Source: Arthrobotrys musiformis (lineage: Eukaryota; Ascomycota; Orbiliomycetes; Orbiliales; Orbiliaceae). From it: a DNA stretch of 64,000 nucleotides. The position numbers were made by a program, and so were the translations under genes. The first letter of the stretch is position 1; every line of letters begins with the position of its first letter. Shown in pieces: positions 39,151 to 48,501 of the stretch. The stretch covers positions 1,302,001-1,366,000 of the forward strand of contig JAVHJL010000001.1 in assembly GCA_036971715.1 (NCBI GenBank). The letters are read 5' to 3'. The notes beneath the pieces are model-generated. The model did no database searches, was not told the DNA's origin, and was given only the letters and a program-made list of their open reading frames with translations.

Positions 39151-40239
39151 ATGGCAGTGTATGTTTCCACGCCTCGTCGACGACCGATATTAAAGATTTA
39201 GGAGCTGGAAGGCTAATGGATGGTTTTTCGTGGCGTACAGAGGCAAGAACAAGCGTTTATCCAAGGGAAAGAAGGGTCTCAAGAAGAGGTACGGTTTTCG
39301 ATGGCGATGAGAACGGAATTCGAAAGAAATCGCCGGGGACAACATGACTGATTGGATTTTGCTATAGAACCGTCGACCCCTTCAAGAACAAGGACTGGTA
39401 CAACCTTAAGGCCCCGTCGATGTTCCAGGTCAGAGAGTGAGTGAACGACATCCGCAAACCCATCGCGAACCGATAAAAAGGGAAACAAGAGGAGAACAGG
39501 AAGACTAAAGCAGGATTTTTGTATGATAGTGCCGGCAAGACTCTCGTCAACCGCACCACTGGTTTGAAGAACGCCAACGACGCTCTCAAGGGCCGTGTCT
39601 TCGAGGTCTCCCTCGCTGACCTCCAGAAGGATGAGGGTCACTCCTTCCGCAAGATCAAGCTACGCACCGACGAAGTCCAGGGCCGAAACTGCTTGACCAA
39701 CTTCCACGGTCTCGACTTCACCTCCGACAAGCTCCGATCTTTGGTTCGCAAGTGGCAGACTCTCATTGAAGCCAACGTCACCGTCAAGACTACCGACGAC
39801 TACCTCCTCAGATTGTTCGCCATTGGCTTCACCAGCAGACGGCCAAACCAGATCAAGAAGACCACCTATGCTCAATCTTCCCAGATCCGTGCCATCAGGA
39901 AAAAGATGGTCGAGATCATCCAGAGGGAGGCTTCCAGCTGCACTCTCGCCCAGCTCACCACCAAGCTCATCCCAGAGGTCATTGAGCGTGAAATCGAGAA
40001 GGCTGCCCAGTCCATCTACCCACTCAAGGATGTATGTCGCTAAATCCATCAAGTACCCTGACTCTTCGCCATGAATGCTGACATAAAACTCCCAGGTCCA
40101 CGTCCGCAAGGTTAAGCTGCTGAAGCAGCCGAAGTTCGACCTCGGTGCCCTCCTCGGCCTCCACGGTGACTCGACAACTGACGACAGCGGCCAGAAGGTC
40201 GAGAGGGAATTCAAGGAGAAGGTCTTGGAGTCGGTTTAA
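39151..40239 (+). CDS. rps1: 40S ribosomal protein S1 (S3Ae / eS1)
   Basis: Five exons: 39151-39158, 39241-39288, 39368-39436, 39530-40031 and 40096-40239, giving 256 residues, the usual family length. It is a structural component of the small ribosomal subunit near the mRNA exit. The protein starts MAVGKNKRLSKGKKGLKKR and continues with DPFKNKDWYNLKAPSMF, GKTLVNRTTGLKNANDALKGR, RKIKLRTDEVQG, LTNFHGLDFTSDK, RKWQTLIEANVTVKT, YAQSSQIRAIRKKM, IPEVIEREIEKA and HVRKVKLLKQPKFDLGALL, all diagnostic of eS1. The first exon is only eight bases (ATG GCA GT), with donor GTATGT, which is common in fungal ribosomal protein genes. The other donors are GTACGG, GTGAGT and GTATGT, and branches include GACTGAT, GACTAAA and GCTGACA. 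Codon use is strongly biased to C-ending codons, as expected for a highly expressed gene. No snoRNA could be supported in its introns. Confidence 0.95.
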
Positions 40240-42283
40240 ATCCGTTCAATCTGATACCTCCTTTGCCTTGAAGTTTTTTTTGTGCTCTTTACCCTTTTTT
40301 TTCCTCCTCTCGAGTACCCTAATCATGAGCGTTCCTCATCAATTGAACTCATTACACACCTCCACACCACTTATAACCATATTCCCCACCTCCTCGGTTT
40401 CTCTTCTTCACGCCCCAAGGGAGCAAAAAACTTGTTCCCTATACGAACAATAACAAATATGGTTATATAGAAGACCCCTCTTATTACGAATTATCATGAG
40501 AAACCGAAAATTGTATACAATTCCCCCTCCTCCTCCTCGACCTCTCAGACCTCATGTCCACATCGTTCTTGGTCCCGTTGTTTTTCTCTCACACACATCC
40601 ACTGGGCTCCCGTTTTTTTTATCATCGAATAATTGTCTTTTTATATATCACGGCTTTTTTCCTTTTCTTTTTCCTTGTGTCTATTTTTTTTTTGTGTAGT
40701 GAAACGGAGAACAATGGAACTGTATTCCGGAGCAAGAGAAAGAAAAAAAAGCAATAAAGGCCAAAATAAAACATTTCAAAAAGATATTTTAAATGGTTTG
40801 GCGGTCCGTAAGATGTAGAGGTAGAAGTTGTATGAGTGTTTCTAGATGCTTACGCATCTATGCTTCTTTGACACGACCCTCCTAGATTTGTCTCGTAAAC
40901 CAGGGCTGGCCGACGTCCTGGATAACAGGCCCCAATGCCTTCGTGATGTCGATATACGTCCACACGTACGAGGCTAGATGCCTGACACAAGTTGAGGAGT
41001 CTGGCGACGAGACAATGCCTGACTGCTTGAAGCCTAGCCACTGGACCCAAGTAGCCCGTAACCAGCGTCATACCTGGGTATCAGATCTGGGTATACGCAA
41101 CGGAAGCATCCACATCGACCAATCAATGAATACGAATGAGTCAAATCCAGCTTACAAAAACCAATAACCCCCAGGCATTTACGTTACCATTGATACCGGT
41201 ATAAAGATCTGAGCTGATAAAGAATCAAGCCACACCGGCGGTGCACCTCCACGAGCGCGAGGTGTGGCTGTTCACCTGCGATATAAATGCGCCTACAGCT
41301 CGCTGCGCCTCAACTCCAGATTTTATATCCTCGGCCATTACCGAATCCATTGATCGATTGATGCCAATTCGATCAACCTTGACAAAAGCCATTGATTTCG
41401 CCGGATTAGAATATCCTCAACATTTCGGATTTGTTCCCTTTTTTTTCGTACTCGGGAATGCATGTCTATGGTTTTAGGATAACCGAATGGGTATGACTGA
41501 TATCCGCAGCCGTGACCACCTACACACTTTCATGAACAATCTATGACACCAATCCCTTCAGCTCCGCGACCTACCGTAGCTCAACTTCCACGATCAACTA
41601 CCCTAGACCAGATTAATCAGCCCCCTTCCCGCGCACACATAGGACCATTTAGAAGATATTCAACGTCTCCATTCCTTATCGTATAGTAGTATGTATAATA
41701 CTAAAAAACACCCAAAACCAAAAAAGAGCAAAAAAAAGTAAAATAGCAAAAAAAGTAAACCGTGTTTTGCTGCCCTTTGACCCTTTTTTCTTCTTTATTG
41801 AACCATGCTCCATTCCTTTCTCCGTTCCCGAAAAACAGAATCAGAATGAAAAAAAAAATCAGAAAAAAAGAGAAGAGTAAACAAGCAAAAACCACAGGGG
41901 AAAAAGAATTGAAAAACCAGAATGAAAAAAAGTGCGCGCGCGTGTGTGTGTTCATGGCCGTTAGAATAGTAAAGGTAGTCGGTTTATATCAAAATGCATC
42001 TGTTGAACCCCGTGCATCTATAGATCCCTTTCAAACAATAAAACAAAAAAAAAAAAAAGGTATCTTTCCAAGAAGGGTACTTTTTTTGGGATGATGGCTG
42101 GTAGAAGGAAGGAAAAGAAAAAAACGCTTGCTCTGGAGTTTCTCGTCGTTTTCGTGTGATAATGCTCTCTCTCTTTTTTTCCTCGTTCGTGATCGTATGG
42201 CTGCCTCTCTCTCGCTCTCTTTGTCTCTCTCCCCTTTTCGTGATAAAATACGCCTTCTTTTTTTCTTTCTTCTTCCCGGGAAT
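40240..42283. other. intergenic region between rps1 and hrt1 (both 3' ends)
   Basis: The genes are convergent, so this holds both 3' untranslated regions. A MITE-like element is at 40888-41015. A/T-rich low-complexity sequence fills 41700-42080, and a CT microsatellite lies near 42200-42232. No coding region is supported. Confidence 0.55.
40888..41015 (+). mobile_element. MITE-like element of about 128 bp with terminal inverted repeats
   Basis: The left end reads TTGTCTCGTAAACCAG. The right end reads CTGGCGACGAGACAA, whose reverse complement is TTGTCTCGTCGCCAG. The outer nine bases are perfect inverted repeats, and the inner CCAG also matches. Inside the left end is GGCTGGCCGACG, shared with copies at 26593 and 31314. 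No clear target-site duplication is seen and there is no coding capacity, so it would be a non-autonomous element at best. Other copies seem to retain only the left end, so a truncated retroelement end is an alternative. Confidence 0.4.
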
Positions 42284-43135
42284 CTAGCGACCGTACTTTT
42301 GGAATTCCCAGTCTCGGTTGTCCAATGGACAGACCTGACGAGTCTTGAGCCATCTTGAGATGCAGTGGAAGTGGAAAGCGTGCTAAATGTCAAAATGTAC
42401 TTCATCAGCCTTGTTTTGCTTTTTGTTGGAGTGATCCAAAAATATATTGCGTCATCGCTGTTGTCGGAAGCGGGAGAAACCATGGGGAAGAAATGGAAGG
42501 AAAGGAATGGATGAGAAGGAGGGGCAGTTTGAAGTGTAAGATACCACGTACATTGCAGATTCCCCAAGCTACTGTGCATTCCTCACTCGTGGCAGAGGCC
42601 TGGTTGGCTTGACATTCGATACCTATCGGTCAGAAAAAAACGGTGGCGGACACGTCAGTCTTGCATTATTTCTGGCGGGTACATATATAGGGTAACGCGG
42701 GGCAGCGAGTGTTGGGATATAACGGTTGGATGAAATGCACGATGTATAGATGTATGGATAGCCGGACCGGGATGGGAAAGAGGTATTTCATACAGAGATC
42801 CATGATGTGGTTTCGGCAAATGGCACAGTTATCTAGGTTTCGTGTTAGCCAACGTGGTTTCCGGTGATATTCTTTTTTTTGACTTTCGAGATATATCTGG
42901 AAGATAGGATGGATTGTAAAACATACCAACGACGATATCCCAAGCCCAGAGAGCAACGGCACTCCACTAGATATGAACACGGTGGGAGGTTAGCTTGAAG
43001 TGCATGAGAAGTAGGATGAAGGTACGTGTTTTATCATACCTTCTTGACTTCGAATCTATTCTTCTTGTCACCGTCACCGCCCTTGGCTTTGGCTACAGCC
43101 TTGGAGGGGCCGGCATCTGGCATATCGACATCCAT
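42284..43135 (-). CDS. hrt1: RING-box protein, cullin-RING ubiquitin ligase subunit
   Basis: Five exons: 43135-43040, 42966-42927, 42832-42794, 42622-42552 and 42382-42284, giving 114 residues (family usual about 105-120). The RBX1/HRT1/ROC1 RING-H2 finger recruits the E2 to cullins in SCF and related ligases. The N-terminal tail is MDVDMPDAGPSKA. The cullin-binding strand RFEVKKWSAVALWAWDIVV follows (residues 27-45). DNCAICRNHIMDLCIECQA, ECTVAWGICNHAFHFHC and VCPLDNRDWEFQKYGR complete the finger. The zinc ligands are all present: Cys48, 51, 59, 62, 74, 81, His83, His86, Cys89, Cys100 and Asp103. Most family members have WNAVALW; Asn is Ser here. Introns are 73, 94, 171 and 169 bp, with donors GTATGA, GTATGT, GTATGA and GTACGT. 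Because every exon is short, the gene is easy to miss by ORF scanning. It is convergent with rps1. Confidence 0.93.
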
Positions 43136-43594
43136 GATGTTGTGGATTTGTGTGTTTCCGGTGTATATTCTTGAATTCTACGTGATGATTGCGGCGGAGG
43201 AGATGGATGTAGATGGAGAAGATGGAGAGGATATGGAGGATGGTGTCGTGCCGGAGGATCAGCACAGCTGGAGTGACTGTTCCCTCGTTAGCCTTGCTTG
43301 TTTGGTGGAGGCTCAAAAGTGCACTGCAGTTGGCGTGGGACAGCTTGCTTTGGAGACAGACAGCTTCCCTCGCTTCTCCGCCAACACAAGGATCGGTCGG
43401 TAGTCACGTGGTACAGTAGCATCAACCTCGTTCGTCAACATGTGTTGGGGAGGGCTTGACACGCAACGCAGTTGTCATAACTGGTCTTAGGTGTGTGAAG
43501 GCGTCAACATTAACTTTTAAATTTAGCCTGCGGGGGTGGCAAAAGATAACACGAAGTATGAAGTCAGGACTTAGATGTCAGTCAATTCAGACGT

Positions 43595-43614
43595 AAGTAA
43601 GTACCTACTTACTT
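43595..43614. repeat. perfect 20-bp palindrome (9+2+9)
   Basis: Arms AAGTAAGTA and TACTTACTT around CC. GTAC-rich words follow directly (CTAGGTACCAAGTACTT). The architecture is the same as at 2311-2330. Confidence 0.7.
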
Positions 43615-44721
43615 CCTAGGTACCAAGTACTTCGGCATGTGCCCAGGCCAGGTACCCATTTTTTCCTTTGTCGGGCCGGTGCGGTATACTAATGTGAAGG
43701 AATCGAAACATTGGGCGCTGATGAGGACTTGCATTACGTTTGATGGGCAAGGAATGAACCAACGTTAACCCACATACGCTTCCTTCACATGACACATCTC
43801 AAGCCTTGTCTCTGATATCAACTTGTGCCATACATACTGCCACAGCGCACAGCATGGACAGCACAGGTAACAAACCTATTCCTACCTAATTCTTAGTAGT
43901 TGAAGAGAAAGGTTTTAGAGCATATTATGGCGCTACGGAATCGGCTAAAAACGAGATCATTTCAACAATAATATTAATGAGGCCGGTGCGCATGGGGCAT
44001 GCAACGGCAACCTGATGTGGTCGACCGTCCCAAGTTAGGTTGGAGGAATGCCGCCATTGGAAACGGAGGTTAACGGCATCGAACAATTGCATCTTACATA
44101 TAATTAGCCTGGGCGCCTGGGCTGGTAAAGTAAGGAAGTGAAATATCGTGATGATGCTCCAAGTAGCTTAAACCGGCGAAGGGGGAAACCCCCTTGCATG
44201 GACACCAGCACACAAGCAGACGCATAGTTTGTCCCGGGCGGAGAGGTAGATGTTTGAAGTTCATGCGAAATGGGGACGACTCTATAGAAAGATCTAGCCG
44301 TTAGCGGCAGGCAGTGCCAGAAGGGTCTTTCTCCAACTGAGGTCCGGTCGAGGTCCAACAGAGTGGGTACTTGGGACCTCGGACTGGAATTTATGTGTGT
44401 GTATGCACTGACTAAGTCCTTCATCCTGTGCAGGAGAGGCGGCGATACATCCTACATTCACAGGACATACGATACATACCTACACACGCATCCATGCAGA
44501 CGTGCATACATATATGCATAGATGATGTATAGGGAGTGTAAGTACAGTATAATACTTGTGGGTTTTATATGAATAAGAAAGCAAGCCTTGTCTGCCACAA
44601 CCAGGGCCGCTTATTTATAATTACTTCAGTTACGAGTAATGATACGTACCTCGAGAGCAAGTATGAATACACGGGACATGGGATTTTTGTGCGTGGCATG
44701 TGGCATGGAGAGAGGGATCTA

Positions 44722-44769
44722 GAGTGGAAGTGGGAGTGGGAGTGAGAGTGGGAGTGGAAGTGGGAGGGG
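44722..44769 (+). repeat. GTGGGA-type minisatellite
   Basis: About eight imperfect hexamers (GAGTGG, GAGTGA, AAGTGG) in tandem. The plus strand is purine/G-rich with regular GG and GGG runs. The region is non-coding. Confidence 0.6.
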
Positions 44770-45027
44770 GGCTCGGAGAGGGGGCGAACCAAGAACGAGG
44801 CCTGGAGGCGAAATCGAATGCATCCACAGCAATCCAGACATCTGATTGACTGGCTGATTGATTGATATTGGCGATGAAAATGGATTTTGCCTGCACCAGC
44901 CGGCTGGACAGGTTAACTTTCGAACCCATCTAGCTGAAGACAGAACCATGTCACCTTCTTTCTTACTAAACGTCCTGAACCGGGTCCAGCCAACTGCAGG
45001 CTGGTTAGCACGTTAGGTATGTTATGA

Positions 45028-45101
45028 CTGTGCGGTGCAGTGGATTCGAGGTGCACCACGCTGCACTGCATCGCACTTTGCTGCACTGCTGCACCGTACA
45101 G
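45028..45101. repeat. inverted repeat with imperfect CTGTRCGGTGCAG arms
   Basis: CTGTGCGGTGCAGTG (45028-45042) pairs with CACTGCTGCACCGTACAG (45084-45101), with one extra CAG triplet in the right arm. The spacer is itself rich in TGCAC words. Directly downstream is CCATGGCCATGACCATGGCC and then a TAGT/TTCG repeat. Confidence 0.5.
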
Positions 45102-45899
45102 GCCGGGACCATGGCCATGACCATGGCCATGGCTGGTTAGTCAGTTAGTTCGTTAGTTAGTTCGTACCCAACTTGGTGGAAGTTATGTTACTTACCAAAG
45201 AAGTATACCAGCTGCAGTCGGCGGAAAAGAATAAAAAGTGCCCTTCCTCCCCCCTGGCCAGCTTGTTTCGCTCTTTTTTCCTAGTTTTTTTATTTTGTTT
45301 TCTTGAATATTCATTCCTCCGTGGTGGTTTTGAAATATTTCCTAGCCAGCTTTTTTTTCGATTATTCCTCGTTTCCCCGTCCCGTTGAATTCCTGCGCCT
45401 GCCTTCCCATTATATTATCTACTATACTCTACTAAGTACTTCCGAATATACATTTCCTCGAGCAATTGGTTTCCAATTGATTGCAATCGGCCGATTCGAA
45501 AAATCCATACTTCAAAAAGCCTCCTTCTTCTCATACTCTTTTATTAGTCCTGGGCATTTTATATAAATACTTCCTGCTGCATATATTGATTGCCCTGCAT
45601 TGCTGTCAACCGTGTCAACTGTCAACTGTTCATATAAAATACATCTCCTTCTCAGCGTAGTCGCCCGTTCGAAGTTTAGCCATTGTGTCAGGCCTACCAG
45701 GTACATACAATCCCGAAGCCTATTTCTCGATCCTTTGCCTTTATAATTACCCAGACCCCCCTCATATCACATCATATCGGTCATACAAGATTGCTTCCAA
45801 GAGGTTTTTTTTTTTTAAGAAAAAAAAAAAAAAAAAAAAAAAGAGGAACTGGTCTTGATTCCTTCCAAAAAGTCCCGGCCGGTAATATAGTTCCGTTAT

Positions 45900-47010
45900 C
45901 AGTCATATCGACCTAACAGTCCCTGCCCTGTTCTGCCCTGCCCTGTCCTATCATACTATATCTTGGTCTCCTTCCTCCTCCACCACCTTCTCCTCTCGTC
46001 TCACATATACAATCCTATCCCAAGTACTTCAAGGAGGTACTTGTCTTGTACATATACTCCTTCCCTTCAGTTCCGTGTGCTGATATTGAATCCCTCGAGT
46101 TTCAAGCCAAAAGCATTGCATTGTTAGTCAAGCCAGTCAGCCTTCCTTTTCCTGCCTGCAAAAATTGTTTGCGACTTTGTTGGTGTTTGTCGCTGTTTGT
46201 CCGACAACACACTGCGTTGTTCTCCACAACACAAAGACCCCTCGCTTCGGCCTTTCCCTCGCCGTCTCTTTTCTTCCCTCTTCCTCTTCTTCCTCTTCCC
46301 TTCTCTTCCCTTCCTTCCCATCACCACCAACCTTCAACCTCATCATCATCTTCATCTCTCTTCACCTCCATCGCTCCCACATCATCTCACCGCTCTTCAC
46401 CACCTCCTTCGCTCCTACTCACTATCAATACATCCATTACTACTGTCACAATCATCGAAACCACCTCTCGATAACTTCCAAAACCAGAGTCCTAAAACTT
46501 ATCAACTTCCATCAAACTAGAATCTCTTCTCCGACAAACCTCCTTCAAACCAATTTCAGCTCCCCAAAAAAACTCCCGAGCAAACAATTAATCTTATCTC
46601 AACCATCAACAACCATCAACCATCAACCAAACCAATCAATCCGACAACCATCAACAGCCTCCTTCAACCTATCCGACAACCGCCATAACCGTTTTCATCC
46701 CTGTACGCATCGACAAAGGAAGCTAGTCTTATCCTTGGTACATAACCCTCTTATTCCTTCCTTCCTTCACTGAAGCCCTCCAATGTTGCTGTCTAGATGA
46801 CACTCTAACCCTTTTGTCGCTGTGTTTTTTCCTTTTAGTTTCCTTTAAAACAGTTTTGATCAGGATTGTCTTTATCGTTTCACGGCGTTCTCTGTCGCAA
46901 ATTCCTTCGTGTTCTCTTTTTTATTTCCATTCTTGCAGTCGCATCCCGAGAGGTCTAGCACCTTGGATAAATTACTTCCAGCGACAATATTTTCTTCACA
47001 CACATTCACA
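45900..47010 (+). promoter_or_regulatory. long G-poor promoter/leader of the Edc1-like gene
   Basis: From about 46250 to 46690 the plus strand is nearly free of G. It is first CT-rich (TTCCTCTTCTTCC), then AC-rich with repeated CAACCATCAA units near 46600-46630. Such composition is typical of unstructured fungal 5' leaders. An open frame of 202 codons (46165-46773) arises from this low complexity and is not accepted as a gene, but small upstream ORFs may regulate translation. An intron in the leader is possible and cannot be resolved here. Confidence 0.5.
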
Positions 47011-48501
47011 ATGTCCGACAATTCGACACAACCCACCACCTCGACCCCGAGTCGACCGCCGAATAGGCATCGACAAACTCGAAGCAGTCCACAAGTCCCC
47101 ACAACGGGAAAGAAAAACAACAATTTCAACAAGAATCGTCGCGGCAACCAGAACAATGGCCAACAATATCAGCAACAGCAGCAGCAGCAGCCACGACAGG
47201 AGTCTGCTCTAACTAAAAAGTTCCGCGAAGCTGCTCAAATCGACAACGGTGCTGCCTCTGACTCTGCTATCAACTCTGTTGTCGAAAGGGGAATTGTCAC
47301 CCCACCAGCCACCCCGGGGTCCTCTAACACCCGTCGGGAACCCAATGCCTACGTTAGTGATTCGGCTATCGGTGCCCACGGAAATGGAAACGGGAAGAAG
47401 AACTTCCAGAACAAGAAGAAGGGCAAGGGCAAGCGTGGTACCGATATTCCGAACAGCGGCGGTGTTCAGAACTTCACACCTCCCAAACAACAGCAGTACA
47501 CGCCGCCAGACGATATCTTGTTCGGGAAGCCAACTCCCCAAGGCCGATACGCTGGGGCCTGCTTCCACGATGCTTCACCAGCTCCTAACGCCCTCCCGCT
47601 CCCAAAGTTCTTGTCGAAGTCTGTTCCGACAACTTCCGAGGGCCCATCTATGTCAACCATGCTTGCCCAGGCGGCCGCTCGCACCAACGCGATCGCGGAT
47701 TCACCACCGCCAACCGTCCCTCTTCGCACCCCATTGGACATTTTCTTCATGGCTGACAAGGAAGAAAAGGCACGCAAAGCTCTTGCTGCCATCTCCCAGA
47801 ATGAAGTGGCCTCGCCTCAGCCATCGGCGGGCCCTGCCAATGAGTCACACATGGTTCGAAACATCACCCCGCCAAGTGCTGCACTCCCGAATGGGCTCGG
47901 TAGCCCATTCGGAGGTAAGTCGGCTGGGCGGGATGATCCCGAGAACGACCGTGACATGCTGTTCGCCATGGACCTTTCTGAAAAGAAAGCCGCCCCGCGA
48001 CCTGTGGAAGAGGTCGTCATAGGACCACGACATCGACCACTTAGCGTGAAGGCGTGCGATCCAGAGACGCACATCAAACGAACCGAGAAAGCCAACCAGT
48101 TGAAGGCTGCTCTCATGCAAGGAAGCCAGTCGTTTGGCCTCCAGGGGCCTCCGTCCCCTTCGCCTAACACGAAGTTTGCCGCCGTCGAGATCCCCGACAC
48201 CGCCGGAGGTGTGCCATTGTCGCCCACCATTCACGAGCGACGTGCTCGAACCAACAATGTGGGTTTTGCGCCGGCCCCGCGCATCAGGCATTTCAACCAG
48301 AACCGTCCGGTCAACTCGAAGGCCAACGGTCAACACCATCGCAACGGACGAAACCAGAATCAAAACTTCAACCACAACCAGAATAACTTCCAACATTCTA
48401 ATGGTCACAATGCTCAGACATTTGACCCAGTTCGAGCTCGCATGGCGGAATCTCACATCCGCGGTGTTTTGAAGCTGGATTCGCCAATCCCTGCTATCTA
48501 A
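47011..48501 (+). CDS. Edc1/PNRC-like protein, candidate mRNA decapping enhancer
   Basis: Single exon, 496 residues. The frame is open further upstream, but the ATG at 47011 has context TTCACAATGTCC and starts MSDNSTQPTTSTPSRPPNR, so it is preferred over upstream non-ATG starts. The key motif is YAGACFHDASPAPNALPLPK at residues 180-199. It matches the PNRC/Edc1 short motif (YAG..F..SP.P..LP.P.F) that in yeasts and animals binds Dcp1 and activates Dcp2 decapping. Other visible parts are a polyQ run near residues 53-60, Asn/Lys/Gly-rich basic stretches typical of RNA-associated proteins, PLDIFFMADKEEKARKA, and a conserved-looking C-terminus FDPVRARMAESHIRGVLKL. The protein is otherwise disordered. 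Cytoplasmic mRNA-decay function is inferred from the motif only. Confidence 0.7.
   Translation: MSDNSTQPTTSTPSRPPNRHRQTRSSPQVPTTGKKNNNFNKNRRGNQNNGQQYQQQQQQQPRQESALTKKFREAAQIDNGAASDSAINSVVERGIVTPPATPGSSNTRREPNAYVSDSAIGAHGNGNGKKNFQNKKKGKGKRGTDIPNSGGVQNFTPPKQQQYTPPDDILFGKPTPQGRYAGACFHDASPAPNALPLPKFLSKSVPTTSEGPSMSTMLAQAAARTNAIADSPPPTVPLRTPLDIFFMADKEEKARKALAAISQNEVASPQPSAGPANESHMVRNITPPSAALPNGLGSPFGGKSAGRDDPENDRDMLFAMDLSEKKAAPRPVEEVVIGPRHRPLSVKACDPETHIKRTEKANQLKAALMQGSQSFGLQGPPSPSPNTKFAAVEIPDTAGGVPLSPTIHERRARTNNVGFAPAPRIRHFNQNRPVNSKANGQHHRNGRNQNQNFNHNQNNFQHSNGHNAQTFDPVRARMAESHIRGVLKLDSPIPAI

Larger units (their letters stand above)
43136..45899. other. intergenic region upstream of hrt1 and the Edc1-like gene
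   Basis: The hrt1 promoter is at the left end. Beyond it are several small structured sequences described separately (a palindrome at 43595, a minisatellite at 44722 and an inverted repeat at 45028). A poly-A tract of about 24 bases lies at 45819-45842. No coding region is supported. Confidence 0.5.

Noticed and set aside
39289..39367. Possible C/D-box snoRNA in rps1 intron 2 (GCGATGA ... CTGA)
   Set aside because: The C box has a mismatch, there is no convincing terminal stem, and the CTGA is better explained as the intron branch point ACTGAT.
43026..43403. 125-codon plus-strand frame with a Met/Asp/Gly-rich stretch
   Set aside because: It is antisense to the first exon of hrt1, whose spliced protein is a clear RING-box subunit.
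46165..46773. 202-codon plus-strand open frame
   Set aside because: It arises from G-poor, low-complexity leader sequence (Ser/Pro/His/Asn/Gln runs) and has no coding character. It is treated as part of the leader of the gene at 47011.
47249..48022. 257-codon frame inside the Edc1-like gene
   Set aside because: It is a different frame of the same DNA, Ser/Arg/Pro-rich by codon shadowing, while the main frame carries the PNRC motif.
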